From: Euzebya sp.
GTDB taxonomy: Bacteria; Actinomycetota; Nitriliruptoria; Euzebyales; Euzebyaceae
NCBI RefSeq assembly: GCF_964222135.1
Contig: NZ_CAXQBR010000109.1
Location: 1 to 64,000, forward strand
DNA: 64,000 nucleotides
Direction of reading: 5' to 3'
Part shown: positions 41,321-51,760 of the stretch, piece by piece
Numbering within the stretch: position 1 is the stretch's first letter
How the letters are laid out: every line of letters starts with the position of its first letter
Notes under the pieces: model-generated
Seen by the model: only the letters and a program-made list of their open reading frames with translations
Databases searched by the model: none
What the model was told of the DNA's origin: nothing
Position numbers and translations under genes: made by a program

Positions 41321-42233
41321 CGATGGCCTTGGCGACCATGTGGCCGAGGTCCATGCGCTGGGCCTGCTCGAGGTCCTCGCGGTACTTGAGGACCGCGCCG
41401 AGGGTGTGGGTCGCCAGCTCGGCGTCGAGCGTGTCCGCGCCCAGGGCGACCAGCGCGCGGGTCCAGTCGATCGTCTCGGCGACCCCGGGGGGCTTGAACA
41501 GGTCCTCGGCGCGGAGCTGCTGCACGACGGCGACGACCTGGCGGGTGAGGGCGTCCGCCGCGTCGGGGCACCGACGCCGGACGATCGCGCACTCGCGGTC
41601 GAACCCGGGGTGGTCGACCCAGTGGTAGGTGCAGCGGCGCTTGAGCGCGTCGTGCACCTCGCGCGTCCGGTTCGACGTGATCACCACCAGCGGCGGCACC
41701 GCCGCGCGTACCTCCCCCAGCTCGGGGATGGTGACGGCGAACTCGCTGAGCAGCTCGAGGAGGAACGCCTCGAACTCGTCATCCGCGCGGTCGATCTCGT
41801 CGATCAGCAGCACGGCCGGGCTGGTCCGCAGGGCGCGCAGCAGGGGCCGCTCGACCAGGAACCGCTCGTCGTACAGCTCACCCTCGAGCGCGTCGACGTC
41901 CAGCGCCGACCCGGCGTGGGCGGCCTCGGCGGCGCGCAGGTGTAGGAGCTGGCGGGGGAAGTCCCAGTCGTAGAGCGCCTGGGCGGCGTCGATCCCCTCG
42001 TAGCACTGCAGCCGGATCAGCGGCGCGTGGAGCAGCTGGGCCATCGCCTGGGCGAGGGCGGTCTTGCCGACGCCGGGCTCGCCTTCGAGGAAGAGGGGCC
42101 GCTGGAGGACCAGGCCCAGGTAGGTCACGGTCGCCAGGCCGTCGCCGGCGAGGTAGTCGACGTCGGCCAGGGCGGCTGCCAGGTCGGCGGGGCCGGTGAT
42201 CCCCTCCGGCAGGAGCGTCGTCACGGCGGTCAC
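41310..42233 (-). CDS. coxD: CoxD-like MoxR-family AAA+ ATPase
   Basis: 307 residues. MoxR-type AAA+ with Walker A (LEGEPGVGKTALAQAM), Walker B (AVLLIDEIDRADDEFEAFLL), sensor 1 (LVVITSNRTREVHDALKRRC) and arginine finger. In cox clusters CoxD unfolds the apo-CoxL for cofactor assembly, working with CoxE. First gene after the intergenic hairpin at 42235-42272, translated in an overlap with coxE. Confidence 0.92.
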   Translation of the reverse strand: MTAVTTLLPEGITGPADLAAALADVDYLAGDGLATVTYLGLVLQRPLFLEGEPGVGKTALAQAMAQLLHAPLIRLQCYEGIDAAQALYDWDFPRQLLHLRAAEAAHAGSALDVDALEGELYDERFLVERPLLRALRTSPAVLLIDEIDRADDEFEAFLLELLSEFAVTIPELGEVRAAVPPLVVITSNRTREVHDALKRRCTYHWVDHPGFDRECAIVRRRCPDAADALTRQVVAVVQQLRAEDLFKPPGVAETIDWTRALVALGADTLDAELATHTLGAVLKYREDLEQAQRMDLGHMVAKAIGEL

Positions 42234-42234
42234 G

Positions 42235-42272
42235 GCCGGCCGGCCCCCCGGAGCGCGGGGGGACCGGCCGGC
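42235..42272 (-). terminator. Large hairpin between coxM and coxD
   Basis: A 16-bp stem with one bulged base: GCCGGCCGG plus CCCCCCG (42235-42250) against CGGGGGG and CCGGCCGGC (42256-42272), loop of five. It fills most of the 63-bp gap in the otherwise tightly packed cluster. It could be an attenuating terminator or an RNA-processing site that lowers the maturation genes relative to the enzyme subunits. Confidence 0.6.
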
Positions 42273-42296
42273 GACGGCGCAGGTCGCCTGCCCGCG

Positions 42297-43148
42297 CTAC
42301 GCAAGTGCGCTCGTGACGGCCCGGCGGGTCAGCACCCGGGCCAGGTGGGCGCGGAACGCGGCGTCGGCGTTCAGGTCGTCCGGGGGGCTGGTGCCCTCGG
42401 CAGCGGACTCGCACGCCGCGGCGATCGCCCCGGCGTCGTCGGCTGCGACGCCGCTCAGCGCCTCCTCGACGCCGGTCGGGCGGACGGGGACGGTGCCCAT
42501 GTGGGTCAGGCCGATGCGGGCCTGGTCGATCGATCCGTTCCCGGTGATGACCGCCAACGCCCCGACGATGGCCCAGTCCTGCTTGACCCGCGTGAACTTC
42601 TGGTAGTTCCAGCGGGTGCCGGCAGCCAGCAGCGGCCAGGACACCTCGACGAGGACCTCGTCCTCGCCGACGGCGGTGATCAGGTAGTCGACGAAGAACT
42701 CCGAGGCCGGAACGGTCCGCCGGCCCGATGGCCCCTCGATGGTGAACTCGGCGCCCAGGGCCAGCGCGGTCGCGGGCAGGTCGCCGGCCGCGTCGCCGTG
42801 GGCGAGCGCCCCTCCGTGGGTGCCGCGGTGGCGCACCTGGGGGTCGCCGATGGTCTTCGTGACGTGGGCGATGGCGCCGCACGCCTGGGCCACGGTCTCG
42901 TCGTGGGCCACCTGGTGGTGGGTGACGGCCGCGCCGATCACGAGGCGGTCCCCCTCGGTGCGGATGCCGCGCATCTCCTCGACGCGGCCGATGTCGACCA
43001 GCGTCTCAGGGTAGGCGAGGCGCAGCTTCATGAGGGGCAGCAGGGAGTGGCCGCCGGCGAGGAGCTTCGCGTCCTCGGCCTCGCCGAGGGCCTGGACGGC
43101 CTCGGCGACGCTCGAGACGCGGACGTAGTCGAACTCTGCGGGGATCAT
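42297..43148 (-). CDS. coxM: CO-dehydrogenase-type FAD-binding subunit
   Basis: 283 residues. FAD-binding PCMH-type medium subunit: FDYVRVSSVAEAVQALGE, LLAGGHSLLPLMKLRLAYP (FAD pyrophosphate loop), VIGAAVTHHQVA and HRGTHGGALAHGDAAGDLPA (second FAD loop). It passes electrons from the Fe-S subunit to the acceptor. Starts three bases after the coxL stop and is followed by the hairpin. Length is normal for CoxM. Confidence 0.93.
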   Translation of the reverse strand: MIPAEFDYVRVSSVAEAVQALGEAEDAKLLAGGHSLLPLMKLRLAYPETLVDIGRVEEMRGIRTEGDRLVIGAAVTHHQVAHDETVAQACGAIAHVTKTIGDPQVRHRGTHGGALAHGDAAGDLPATALALGAEFTIEGPSGRRTVPASEFFVDYLITAVGEDEVLVEVSWPLLAAGTRWNYQKFTRVKQDWAIVGALAVITGNGSIDQARIGLTHMGTVPVRPTGVEEALSGVAADDAGAIAAACESAAEGTSPPDDLNADAAFRAHLARVLTRRAVTSALA

Positions 43149-43151
43149 CGC

Positions 43152-45517
43152 TCAGCCCTCCCGGGCAGCGTTGATCGCGGCCCACACGTTCTTCGGGGTC
43201 ATCGGCATCAGCACGTCGCTGACGCCCATCGGTCGCAGCGCGTCCACGACGGCGTTGACCACCGCCGGGGTCGACGCGATGGTGCCGGCCTCCCCGACGC
43301 CCTTGACGCCGAGGTCGTTCGACGTGGCAGGGGTCTCGGTCCGGTCGGTGGTGAAGTGCGGCATGTCCGCAGCGGAGGGGACCGGGTAGTCGACCAGCGA
43401 CGCGGTCGTGAGGTTGCCGGCCTCGTCGTACTCCACCCCCTCCCACATCGCCTGGGCGATGCCCTGGGCGAGGCCGCCGTGGACCTGCCCCTCGACGATC
43501 ATCGGGTTGATCACCTTCCCGACGTCATCGACGCAGACGTACTTCAGGATGCTGACCTTGCCGGTCTCGGTGTCGACCTCGGTGGCGCACAGGTGCGTGC
43601 CGTGGGGGAAGGAGAAGTTCTCCGGGTCGAAGACGTACTGCGACGTCAGGTCGAGCTCGGCGCCCTCGGGGTAGTCGTGCCCGGCGAAGACCGCGAGCGC
43701 GATGTCCTGGATCGTCGTCGACTTGTCCGGGTCGCCCTTCACGCGGAAGCTGCCGGCGTCGAACTCGAGGTCGTCCTCGGACGCCTCCAGCATGTGGGCG
43801 GCGAAGACCTTCGCCTTCTCGACCACGCGGTCGCAGGCGCGCTTCAGCGCGATGCCGCCGACGACCAGGGACCGGGAGCCGTAGGTGTCGAGGCCCTGCG
43901 GGCTGATCTTGGTGTCACCGTGCAGCACGTCGACGTCGTCGAACGGGACGCCGAGGTGGTCGGCGGCGATCTGGGACCAGGCGGTCACGTGGCCCTGGCC
44001 GTGGGGGCTGGTGCCGGTGACGACCTCGACCTTGCCGGTGGGCAGGACCCGCACGGTGGCGGCCTCCCAGCCGCCGGCGCCGTAGTCGAGCGAGCCGAGC
44101 ACCCGCGAGGGTGCCAGGCCGCACATCTCGGTGAAGGTCGAGATGCCGATGCCGAGCTGCACGGGATCGCCGGACTCGCGGCGCCGCTGCTGCTCGGCGC
44201 GGAGCCCGTCGTAGTCGAACAGCTCCATCGCCCGGTCGGTCGCGGCCTCGTAGTTCCCCGAGTCGTAGGTCAGCCCGGTGATCGTGTCGAAGGGGAACTC
44301 CTCGTGGGCGATCCAGTTGCGCCGCCGCAGCTCCATCGGCTCCATGCCGAGCTCGGCGGCGAGCTCGTCGATGATCCGCTCGATCGCGAAGGTGGCCTCG
44401 GGACGGCCGGCGCCCCTGTAGGCGTCGGTCGGCGTCTTCGTGGTGAACACCCCGCGGCAGCGGAAGGAGTAGGCGTCCATCTTGTAGATCGCCGGGAACA
44501 TCAGCGCGCCGAGGATCGGCACACCCGGCGTCACGAGCTGCAGGTAGGCGCCCATGTCGGCCAGCAGGTCGACCTTGAGCCCGCGGATGCGGCCGTCGGC
44601 GTCGGCGGCGATCGCGATGTCCTGGATCTGGTCGCGGCCGTGGATCGTGGCCTGGATGTCCTCCGAGCGGGTGGCCGTCCACTTGATCGGCTTGCCCAGC
44701 CGGCGGCCGACGGCGGTCAGCAGGACCTCCTCGGCGTACACGTTCAGCTTCGAGCCGAACCCGCCGCCGACGTCGGGGGCGATGACGCGGATCTTCTGCT
44801 CGCTGATCCCCATCACCATCGCGAGCATCAGCCGCAGGATGTGCGGCACCTGCGTGGTGGACCAGACGGTCACCTCACCCGATGCCGGCTGCGGGTCGAC
44901 CACGACGCTGCGCGGCTCCATCGCCGCGGGGATGAGCCGCTGGTTGATGAAGCGGCGCTCCACCACCGTCGCGGCGCCGCTGAACGCCCCGTCGACGTCG
45001 CCGGCCTCGAAGGGCCAGGTGAAGGAGATGTTCGACTCGGTGTCGGCGTGGACCTTCGGCGAGCCCGGCTCGGCGGCGGCGGCGAGGTCGACGACCGCGT
45101 CGAGGGGCTCGTAGTCGATGTCGATCGCCTCGAGCGCGTCGACCGCCGAGGCCTTGTCGCGGGCCACCACGACGGCGACCGCGTCCCCGACGTACCGGAC
45201 CTCGTCGACGGCGAGCGCCAGGTGGGGCGGGTTGACCATGTCCGGCGTGACGGGCCAGGCGCACGGCAGCGCCCCGTAGTCGTCGGCCAGGTCGGCGCCG
45301 GTGAAGACCGCGACGACGTTCGGCCGCTCCTTCGCGGCGCTGACGTCGAGGTTCGTGATGCGCGCGTGCGCGATCGGGGAGCGGAGCAGCGCCGCGTGGA
45401 GCATGCCCGGCAGCGCGAGGTTGTCGGTCCAGCGGGTCTGGCCGGTGATCAGCCGCGCGTCCTCCTTGCGGGGGGCGGCGGTCCCGATGCTGGGTTGGGG
45501 ACGGTCCTCGATGGTGG

Positions 45518-45521
<4 letters not shown>
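43152..45521 (-). CDS. coxL: Form II CO-dehydrogenase-like molybdenum-binding large subunit
   Basis: 789 residues from the GTG at 45521 (GTGA overlap with coxS). Aldehyde oxidase/xanthine dehydrogenase large subunit with GGGFGSKLN (253-260), the MCD/Mo-binding segments and the catalytic Glu region [10 protein letters not shown] near the C-terminus. The active-site loop reads AYRGAGR (367-373), the form II signature; true (form I) CO dehydrogenases have AYxCSFR with the Cu-binding Cys. The gene order S-L-M is also that of form II. So CO oxidation is doubtful and the substrate is unknown. An arginine and a proline replace the form I residues, so no copper site is expected. Confidence 0.93.
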
Positions 45522-46021
<500 letters not shown>

Positions 46022-46133
46022 GTGCCCTCCAGTAGCCCTCCCGGTGCCGCGGCTCGCCGCACCGGACCGTGGCGGAGACTAGAACCACGTCGAGCTCCCC
46101 GAAAGGGGTCGCGCGTGCGGGCTTCTGCGTGCG

Positions 46134-46162
46134 AGGTTGCAACGCGCGACGTGCAGGTTGCA
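46134..46162. promoter_or_regulatory. Candidate operator: AGGTTGCA direct repeat
   Basis: AGGTTGCA at 46134-46141 and 46155-46162, 21 bases (two helical turns) apart, in the 218-bp divergent region between coxS (minus) and the MaoC gene (plus). A small hairpin CCCC-GAAA-GGGG lies near 46097-46108. Confidence 0.45.
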
Positions 46163-46239
46163 GGCAGTGGCGCACCTTGGCCCCGCTCGGTCACGCAGCG
46201 TAGGGTGCGGGCGCACTTCCCCCTCGACCCAGAGGCCCC

Positions 46240-46698
46240 GTGACCACGACGTTGACCATCCCGCTCGAGGACCTCCACACCATCGTGGGGCGTCCCCTCG
46301 GCCCGACCCCGTGGCGGGACATCACCCAGGCGGACGTGGACGCGTTCGCCGACGTCACCGGTGACCACCAGTGGATCCACACCGACGTCGAACGGGCCGC
46401 ACGCGGACCGTTCGGCGGGACGATCGCGCACGGGTTCATGACCCTCGCCCTGCTCCCGGTCCTGATCGGCGGCCTGCTGCACGTGGAGGGTCCGGCCCTC
46501 ACGGTGAACTACGGCCTCGACAAGGTGCGCTTCCCCTCCCCCGTCCCGGTCGGCACCGCCGTGCGGGCCACCGGGCAGCTCGTGGCGCTCGACCCCGTCG
46601 AGGGTGGCCTGCAGGGCCGCATGGCCGTCGTCGTGGAGCGGGACGCCGGGACGAAGCCGGTCTGCGTCGCCGAACCTGTCTTCAGGTACTACCGATGA
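46240..46698 (+). CDS. MaoC-family (R)-specific hydratase
   Basis: 152 residues from the GTG at 46240. Single hot-dog domain with the hydratase-2 motif: FADVTGDHQWIHTDVERA (Asp and His catalytic), GGTIAHGFMTLALLPVL and VNYGLDKVRFPSPVPVG. It should hydrate trans-2-enoyl-CoA to (R)-3-hydroxyacyl-CoA in the cytoplasm. Divergent from the cox-type cluster; may share its control region. Confidence 0.9.
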   Translation: MTTTLTIPLEDLHTIVGRPLGPTPWRDITQADVDAFADVTGDHQWIHTDVERAARGPFGGTIAHGFMTLALLPVLIGGLLHVEGPALTVNYGLDKVRFPSPVPVGTAVRATGQLVALDPVEGGLQGRMAVVVERDAGTKPVCVAEPVFRYYR

Positions 46699-46816
46699 CC
46701 GGTGTCGAGCCCATGTAGGCGGATTACCCTCACGGACTAGTCACGGGCGGCGTCGGTGGGGAGCGGTGCACACACGCCCACGGACGAAGGACACGAGCGC
46801 GGGATCGGACAGCGTC

Positions 46817-47038
46817 ATGTCGAACCAGGATGAGCGGAGAGCGCACCCGGTGCGCGTGCGGGAGCGGGTGGTCCTGAGCCCGCCCGCACGGATCCAGCCG
46901 TCGCGGCCGGAGCCGCTGGTCATCCGCTTCGTCCCGCGACGGGACCCCGACGTCGACCGCGGTCGCACCCCGTCATCGCACCAGCAGCAGACCCCCCACC
47001 ACCCCGTCGACGCCGGCCCCTGGGAGGACCGCACATGA
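46817..47038 (+). CDS. Small arginine-rich hypothetical protein
   Basis: 73 residues from the ATG at 46817, very rich in Arg and Pro (RVRERVVLSPPARIQPSRPE), with a Gln/His stretch near the end. No family recognised. Its stop overlaps the start of the next gene as ATGA, which supports translation. Real but uncertain; the high Arg content also arises in non-coding GC-rich frames. Confidence 0.45.
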   Translation: MSNQDERRAHPVRVRERVVLSPPARIQPSRPEPLVIRFVPRRDPDVDRGRTPSSHQQQTPHHPVDAGPWEDRT

Positions 47039-47670
47039 GCACCCTGCCCGACCTGCAGGATGCGGTTCGACGCATACACGGCGTCGCCTCGGCATTCATC
47101 CGCTGGCCCGACCCCGAGGGTCCCGCGATGCTGCGGGTGGAGTTCACGGACGGGGCCGACACCCAGCGCGTCGGCGAGGAGGTCGTCCGCACGCTGGTCG
47201 ACGTCGGGCAGGTCGACCTGGCCACCCTGCAGGTCGGACGGGGCGCCGAGGAGGTCCAGCCGGCCCGACCCGTGTTCACCGGCATGGTCCTCGACCGGGT
47301 CGACGACGAGCTCGAGGTCGAGGTGACGCTCGAGTACCACGCCGCCACGTTCAGGGGGACCGCGCGGGGAGACGTCACGCAGGTCGACGAGCTCGCCCTG
47401 GTCGCGAGCGCCGCAGTCGACGCGGTCATGGGCATCCGCCCCGACGGACACCACCTCCGCACCGTCCAGCGCCACCACGTCCAGGGCGCCAGCGACGTCG
47501 TCACCGTGCTGCTGGACCACGACGCCTCGTGGCAGCCGTCCCTCGTCGGCACCGCGCTGGTGGAGCGCGACGCCCGCGAGGCCACCGTCCGCGCCACCCT
47601 CGACGCCCTCAACCGGGTGTGGACCTTCGCCGACCCCTCCCCCGCGAGCAACCCCGCCCTCATCGGCTAG
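47035..47670 (+). CDS. Conserved-looking hypothetical protein
   Basis: 211 residues, cytoplasmic, no signal or membrane segment. Two similar-sized alpha/beta halves are suggested: about 1-75 (VASAFIRWPDPEGPAMLRVE, TQRVGEEVVRTLVDVGQVD) and about 85-205 (DDELEVEVTLEYHAATFRG, SLVGTALVERDAREATVRAT, LDALNRVWTF). The second half recalls small regulatory ACT-like domains but I cannot assign a family. Coupled by ATGA to the Arg-rich small gene. Its stop lies in CATCGGCTAGCCGC, a 14-base string found again in both hairpin repeats downstream. Confidence 0.65.
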   Translation: MSTLPDLQDAVRRIHGVASAFIRWPDPEGPAMLRVEFTDGADTQRVGEEVVRTLVDVGQVDLATLQVGRGAEEVQPARPVFTGMVLDRVDDELEVEVTLEYHAATFRGTARGDVTQVDELALVASAAVDAVMGIRPDGHHLRTVQRHHVQGASDVVTVLLDHDASWQPSLVGTALVERDAREATVRATLDALNRVWTFADPSPASNPALIG

Positions 47671-47679
47671 CCGCAGCTC

Positions 47680-47816
47680 AGGGCCTGGTGTGGAGATGTC
47701 CTCCATCGGCTAGCCGCCGATGTAGGACATCTCACCGGACGCGATGGCGCCGGTGACACCTGGACGACGCGGCTCCGCCGCGGCCGAGGGCCTGGTGTGG
47801 AGATGTCCTCCATCGG

Positions 47817-47840
<24 letters not shown>
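47680..47840. repeat. Duplicated 54-bp hairpin at the moaA 3' end
   Basis: An identical 54-base block occurs at 47680-47733 and 47787-47840. Each contains a 17-bp inverted repeat with one mismatch: GAGATGTCCT...AGGACATCTC (10 bp) enclosing CATCGGC/GCCGATG (7 bp), loop of five (hairpins 47693-47733 and 47800-47840). The second copy encodes the last codons and stop of moaA. A part of it, CATCGGCTAGCCGC, also covers the stop of the plus-strand gene (47661-47674). It probably terminates transcription from both sides. Confidence 0.85.
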
Positions 47841-48833
<993 letters not shown>

Positions 48834-48842
48834 GTGCCCGCC

Positions 48843-48890
48843 AGGCTACGCGGCCGACCGCACCGCGTGCCCCGCAGCCGCGGATAGGCT
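48843..48890. promoter_or_regulatory. Divergent leaderless promoters of moaA and the kinase gene
   Basis: TAGCCT on the minus strand (48848-48843) is nine bases before the moaA ATG, and TAGGCT on the plus strand (48885-48890) is ten bases before the kinase GTG at 48901. Both have the TAnnnT -10 pattern and leaderless spacing, in a 67-bp divergent gap. Confidence 0.5.
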
Positions 48891-48900
48891 GGGCGGACCT

Positions 48901-50448
48901 GTGCGCCCGGACCTCCCCCACGTCGCGGTGCCCGCGGTCCTGCGGGGCAACGGCTGGCTCCTGGCCGGCCTGCTCCTCGGCACGGCGGTGGCCTTCTGGC
49001 CGTCGACGGCGACCCCCGCGGTGGTGGCGCCCGGCGCGCGGGTGTCGCTCGAGACCGCCCGCTTCCTCGTGACCCTCGCCGCCGCCGGGCTGATGACGAG
49101 CTTCGGGGGAGGGATGGGCGGCCCGCTGCGGCGCGGGTTCGTCGCGGCGCTGGTCGTGCTGGGCCTGACCGACCTGTGGTTCGGCGTCATCCCGCACATG
49201 ACCGAGGTGGCCGCCGGGGCGGCCGGGTCGGCGCTGCTCCCCTGGATCGCGGCGCGGTACCTCGCCGGCGCCCTGTTCGTGATGGCGGGCATGGAGTGGC
49301 CGCGCTGGTCGACGACGCGGCTGGTCTGGACGGCCCTGGCCGCCCACGTCGCGGTGCAGCTGGCCGTGGCGGCGACCGGGCCCACGACCCTGGTGACCCT
49401 CGAGGACCCCGACTTCGCCGGGGTCCCGCTCGCCCAGGTCCTCCTCGAGCTCGGCCCCATGGTGCTGTTCGGCGCCGGCGCCGTGCTCGCCAGCCGCCTG
49501 TACGAACGCGACCAGCAGCCCCTCGAGCGCTGGCTCGTCGCCGCCCTGCTGGTCGGCGTCTTCACCCAGGTGCACGAGGCCGCCTTCCCCGCGGGACTCG
49601 GCCCCGTCGTCAGCTCGGCCGATCTGCTGCGTGCGCTGTCGACGGTCCTGCTCCTGGTGGGCGCCATCCAGCAGGTCACCCAGCTCCGCGCCGACCGCGC
49701 CCGGGCCCTCGAGCTGTCCCAGGCCGACCTGCGCGAGCTGCGCGAGGTGTCGAGCCGCCTCCAGGACTACGTCGCCCAGGAGGCGTCCTTCCGCTCGGTG
49801 GTGACCCACGAGCTGGCCACCCCCGTGGCGACGATCTCCGCCTACGCCCACGTCCTCGGCGCCGCCCAGCTGCCGACGGCGGCGCGGGAGGCCGCGGACA
49901 CCATCGGCACCGAGGCGCGCCGGCTCCGCAGCCTGATCCACCGGATGGACGAGCTCGCCGACGTCGACACCGACGCGCTCGCCGTCGACCTCCGCCCCGT
50001 CGCCGTGCGGCCGCTGCTCGAGGAGGCCGCGGCCTTCGGCCGTGCGCTCCCCGGCAACCACGCCGTGTCCACCTCGGTGGATGACGCGGTGCTCACGGCC
50101 GATCCGACACGGCTGTCGCAGGTGATGCGGAACCTGGTCGGCAACGCCGCCCGCTACACCCCCTCCGGCACGCCCATCCACCTCTCGGGGCACCGCGAGG
50201 GCGACGTGTACGCGGTGGTCGTGGTCGACGAGGGACCCGGCTTCGGCACCGCCGACGTCGAGCCGCTGTTCGCCAAGTACCGGCGCGGCGCCTCGGGTGC
50301 GCACCTGGACGGGACCGGGCTCGGGTTGTGGATCGTGCGGGAGATCGTGCAGGCGCACGGCGGTCGGGTCCACGTCATCGACCCCGCCGACGCCGGCGGC
50401 CGGGTCCAGGTCGAGCTGCCCCTCGAGGGGCCGGGAGGTCAGCCGTGA
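48901..50448 (+). CDS. Membrane histidine kinase with multi-helix input domain
   Basis: 515 residues from the GTG at 48901. Residues about 15-265 hold seven or eight hydrophobic segments (for example WLLAGLLLGTAVAFWP, LLLVGAIQQV), a membrane-embedded sensor without a big outer domain. It is followed by a short coiled coil (DLRELREVSSRLQDYV), a HisKA box with His303 (FRSVVTHELATPVATISAY) and an ATPase domain (NLVGNAARYTPSG, DEGPGFG, DGTGLGLWIV). All catalytic motifs are present. The stop overlaps the LuxR-type regulator start (GTGA). Signal unknown; membrane perturbation or a lipophilic ligand would suit the architecture. Confidence 0.9.
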   Translation: MRPDLPHVAVPAVLRGNGWLLAGLLLGTAVAFWPSTATPAVVAPGARVSLETARFLVTLAAAGLMTSFGGGMGGPLRRGFVAALVVLGLTDLWFGVIPHMTEVAAGAAGSALLPWIAARYLAGALFVMAGMEWPRWSTTRLVWTALAAHVAVQLAVAATGPTTLVTLEDPDFAGVPLAQVLLELGPMVLFGAGAVLASRLYERDQQPLERWLVAALLVGVFTQVHEAAFPAGLGPVVSSADLLRALSTVLLLVGAIQQVTQLRADRARALELSQADLRELREVSSRLQDYVAQEASFRSVVTHELATPVATISAYAHVLGAAQLPTAAREAADTIGTEARRLRSLIHRMDELADVDTDALAVDLRPVAVRPLLEEAAAFGRALPGNHAVSTSVDDAVLTADPTRLSQVMRNLVGNAARYTPSGTPIHLSGHREGDVYAVVVVDEGPGFGTADVEPLFAKYRRGASGAHLDGTGLGLWIVREIVQAHGGRVHVIDPADAGGRVQVELPLEGPGGQP

Positions 50449-51098
50449 TCCGCGTGCTCATCGTCGAGGACCACGCGAGCTTCCGACAGGCGCTGGCGGC
50501 CGTGCTGTCGCTCGAGCCGGACCTGACCATCGGCGGCCAGCTGGGCACCGGCGAGGTCGACGCCGCGCTCGCCGCCGCGGCGGACGCCGACGTCGCGATC
50601 GTCGACCTCGAACTGCCCGAGGGCGACGGCGTCGGCATCGTCGAGGCGCTGCGGCAGGCCGCCCGCCCCGTCCCCTCGGTGGTCCTGACGGGGTTGCGCG
50701 ACGACCGCGAGCTCGGCCGGGCCATCGAGGCCGGCGCCGCCGCGGTGCTCACCAAGACCGCCGAGATGATCGCGATCGTCGACGCGGTGCGGGTGGTCGC
50801 CGCCGGCGGCTCGGTCCTGCCACCGGAGGTGACCAGCCAGCGCCTGCGCGCCCTGGCGCGCGACCGCGAGCGCCGCTGGCGGTCCGAGCTGCTCGCGAAC
50901 GAGCTGACCGCGCGCGAGATCGAGGTCCTCGAGCACCTGGTCTACGGCGAGGGCAACGCCGACATCGGCGCCCGGCTGGGGATCTCGCCGGAGACGGTGC
51001 AGACCCACGTCCGGAACCTCATGGCCAAGCTGGGGGCGACGTCACGGCTTCACGCGGTCAGCCTCGCCCTCCAGCACGAGCTGGTCGACCCACCGTGA
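50445..51098 (+). CDS. LuxR-type response regulator
   Basis: 217 residues from the GTG at 50445. Receiver with Asp9-His10 region (VEDH), phosphoacceptor Asp54 (AIVDLELPEGDG), Thr82 (VVLTGL) and Lys104 (VLTKTAE). C-terminal LuxR helix-turn-helix (LTAREIEVLEHLVYGEGNAD, then ISPETVQTHVRNLMAKL). All residues for phosphotransfer are intact. Partner of the kinase it overlaps. HisKA kinases usually pair with OmpR-type regulators, so pairing with a LuxR-type output is less common. Confidence 0.92.
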   Translation: MIRVLIVEDHASFRQALAAVLSLEPDLTIGGQLGTGEVDAALAAAADADVAIVDLELPEGDGVGIVEALRQAARPVPSVVLTGLRDDRELGRAIEAGAAAVLTKTAEMIAIVDAVRVVAAGGSVLPPEVTSQRLRALARDRERRWRSELLANELTAREIEVLEHLVYGEGNADIGARLGISPETVQTHVRNLMAKLGATSRLHAVSLALQHELVDPP

Positions 51099-51175
51099 GC
51101 CGGCGCCCGGATCGGTACGGATCACTACCCGAGACCGGGTAGGGACCACCGTCCGTCGGCGGGGACGCTGGTGGC

Positions 51176-51760
51176 ATGCAGGCCCACGTCCCGGCGCACC
51201 GCCCCCACGGCTCCCACCGGCCGGCCCTCGGCCTGGCCGCCGGCGTCGTCGTCGTGCTGGCCGGCGGCACGCTCGCGGCCACCGACGTCACGGTCGGGGT
51301 CGCCATCGCGTGCGCCGGCCTCCTGATGGCCGTCTGGTACGTGGGGGTCCTCGACGACGAGCGCACCCTCGCCAACCTCGCGGGCGTCGCCCTCGGCGAC
51401 ATGGCCGTGCCGCTGCCGGTCCTGCCGGCGGCGTCAGCGCACCCCCCCCGCGACGTCGCCCTGCTGTCCGACGACCTGCCGGCCGTGGTCGCCCTGCCCG
51501 CCGGCGGGTGGGGGCTCGTCCCGCGCGACTCCGCCCGAGCGGCGCTCGGGCGCGCCGGGTTCGGCGGCCGGTGGCACCGGATCGCCCGGCCCGTGGACGT
51601 CTGGGACCCAGACGTGGCGCTCCCCGACATCGGCCGGATCCCCCGGGACGCCGACGCGGTGCTGGTCAGCAACCCGGCAGGTGCGCCCCTCGGCGTGACC
51701 GGCGCCGCGATGCGGGCGCGGGCGACGGCCGTCGCGCGGGCGCAGGAGCTGAGCCGGTGA
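51176..51760 (+). CDS. Membrane protein of unknown function coupled to the antiporter
   Basis: 194 residues. Two membrane helices near the start (about 17-37 and 39-58, LGLAAGVVVVLAGGTLAAT, GVAIACAGLLMAVWYVGVLD) and a soluble C-terminal domain of about 130 residues (DLPAVVALPAGGWGLVPRDS, ADAVLVSNPAGAPLGVTG) with no recognised family. The stop overlaps the GTG of the antiporter gene, so both are made together; it may be an accessory subunit (inference). A Pro-rich linker separates the parts. Confidence 0.6.
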   Translation: MQAHVPAHRPHGSHRPALGLAAGVVVVLAGGTLAATDVTVGVAIACAGLLMAVWYVGVLDDERTLANLAGVALGDMAVPLPVLPAASAHPPRDVALLSDDLPAVVALPAGGWGLVPRDSARAALGRAGFGGRWHRIARPVDVWDPDVALPDIGRIPRDADAVLVSNPAGAPLGVTGAAMRARATAVARAQELSR

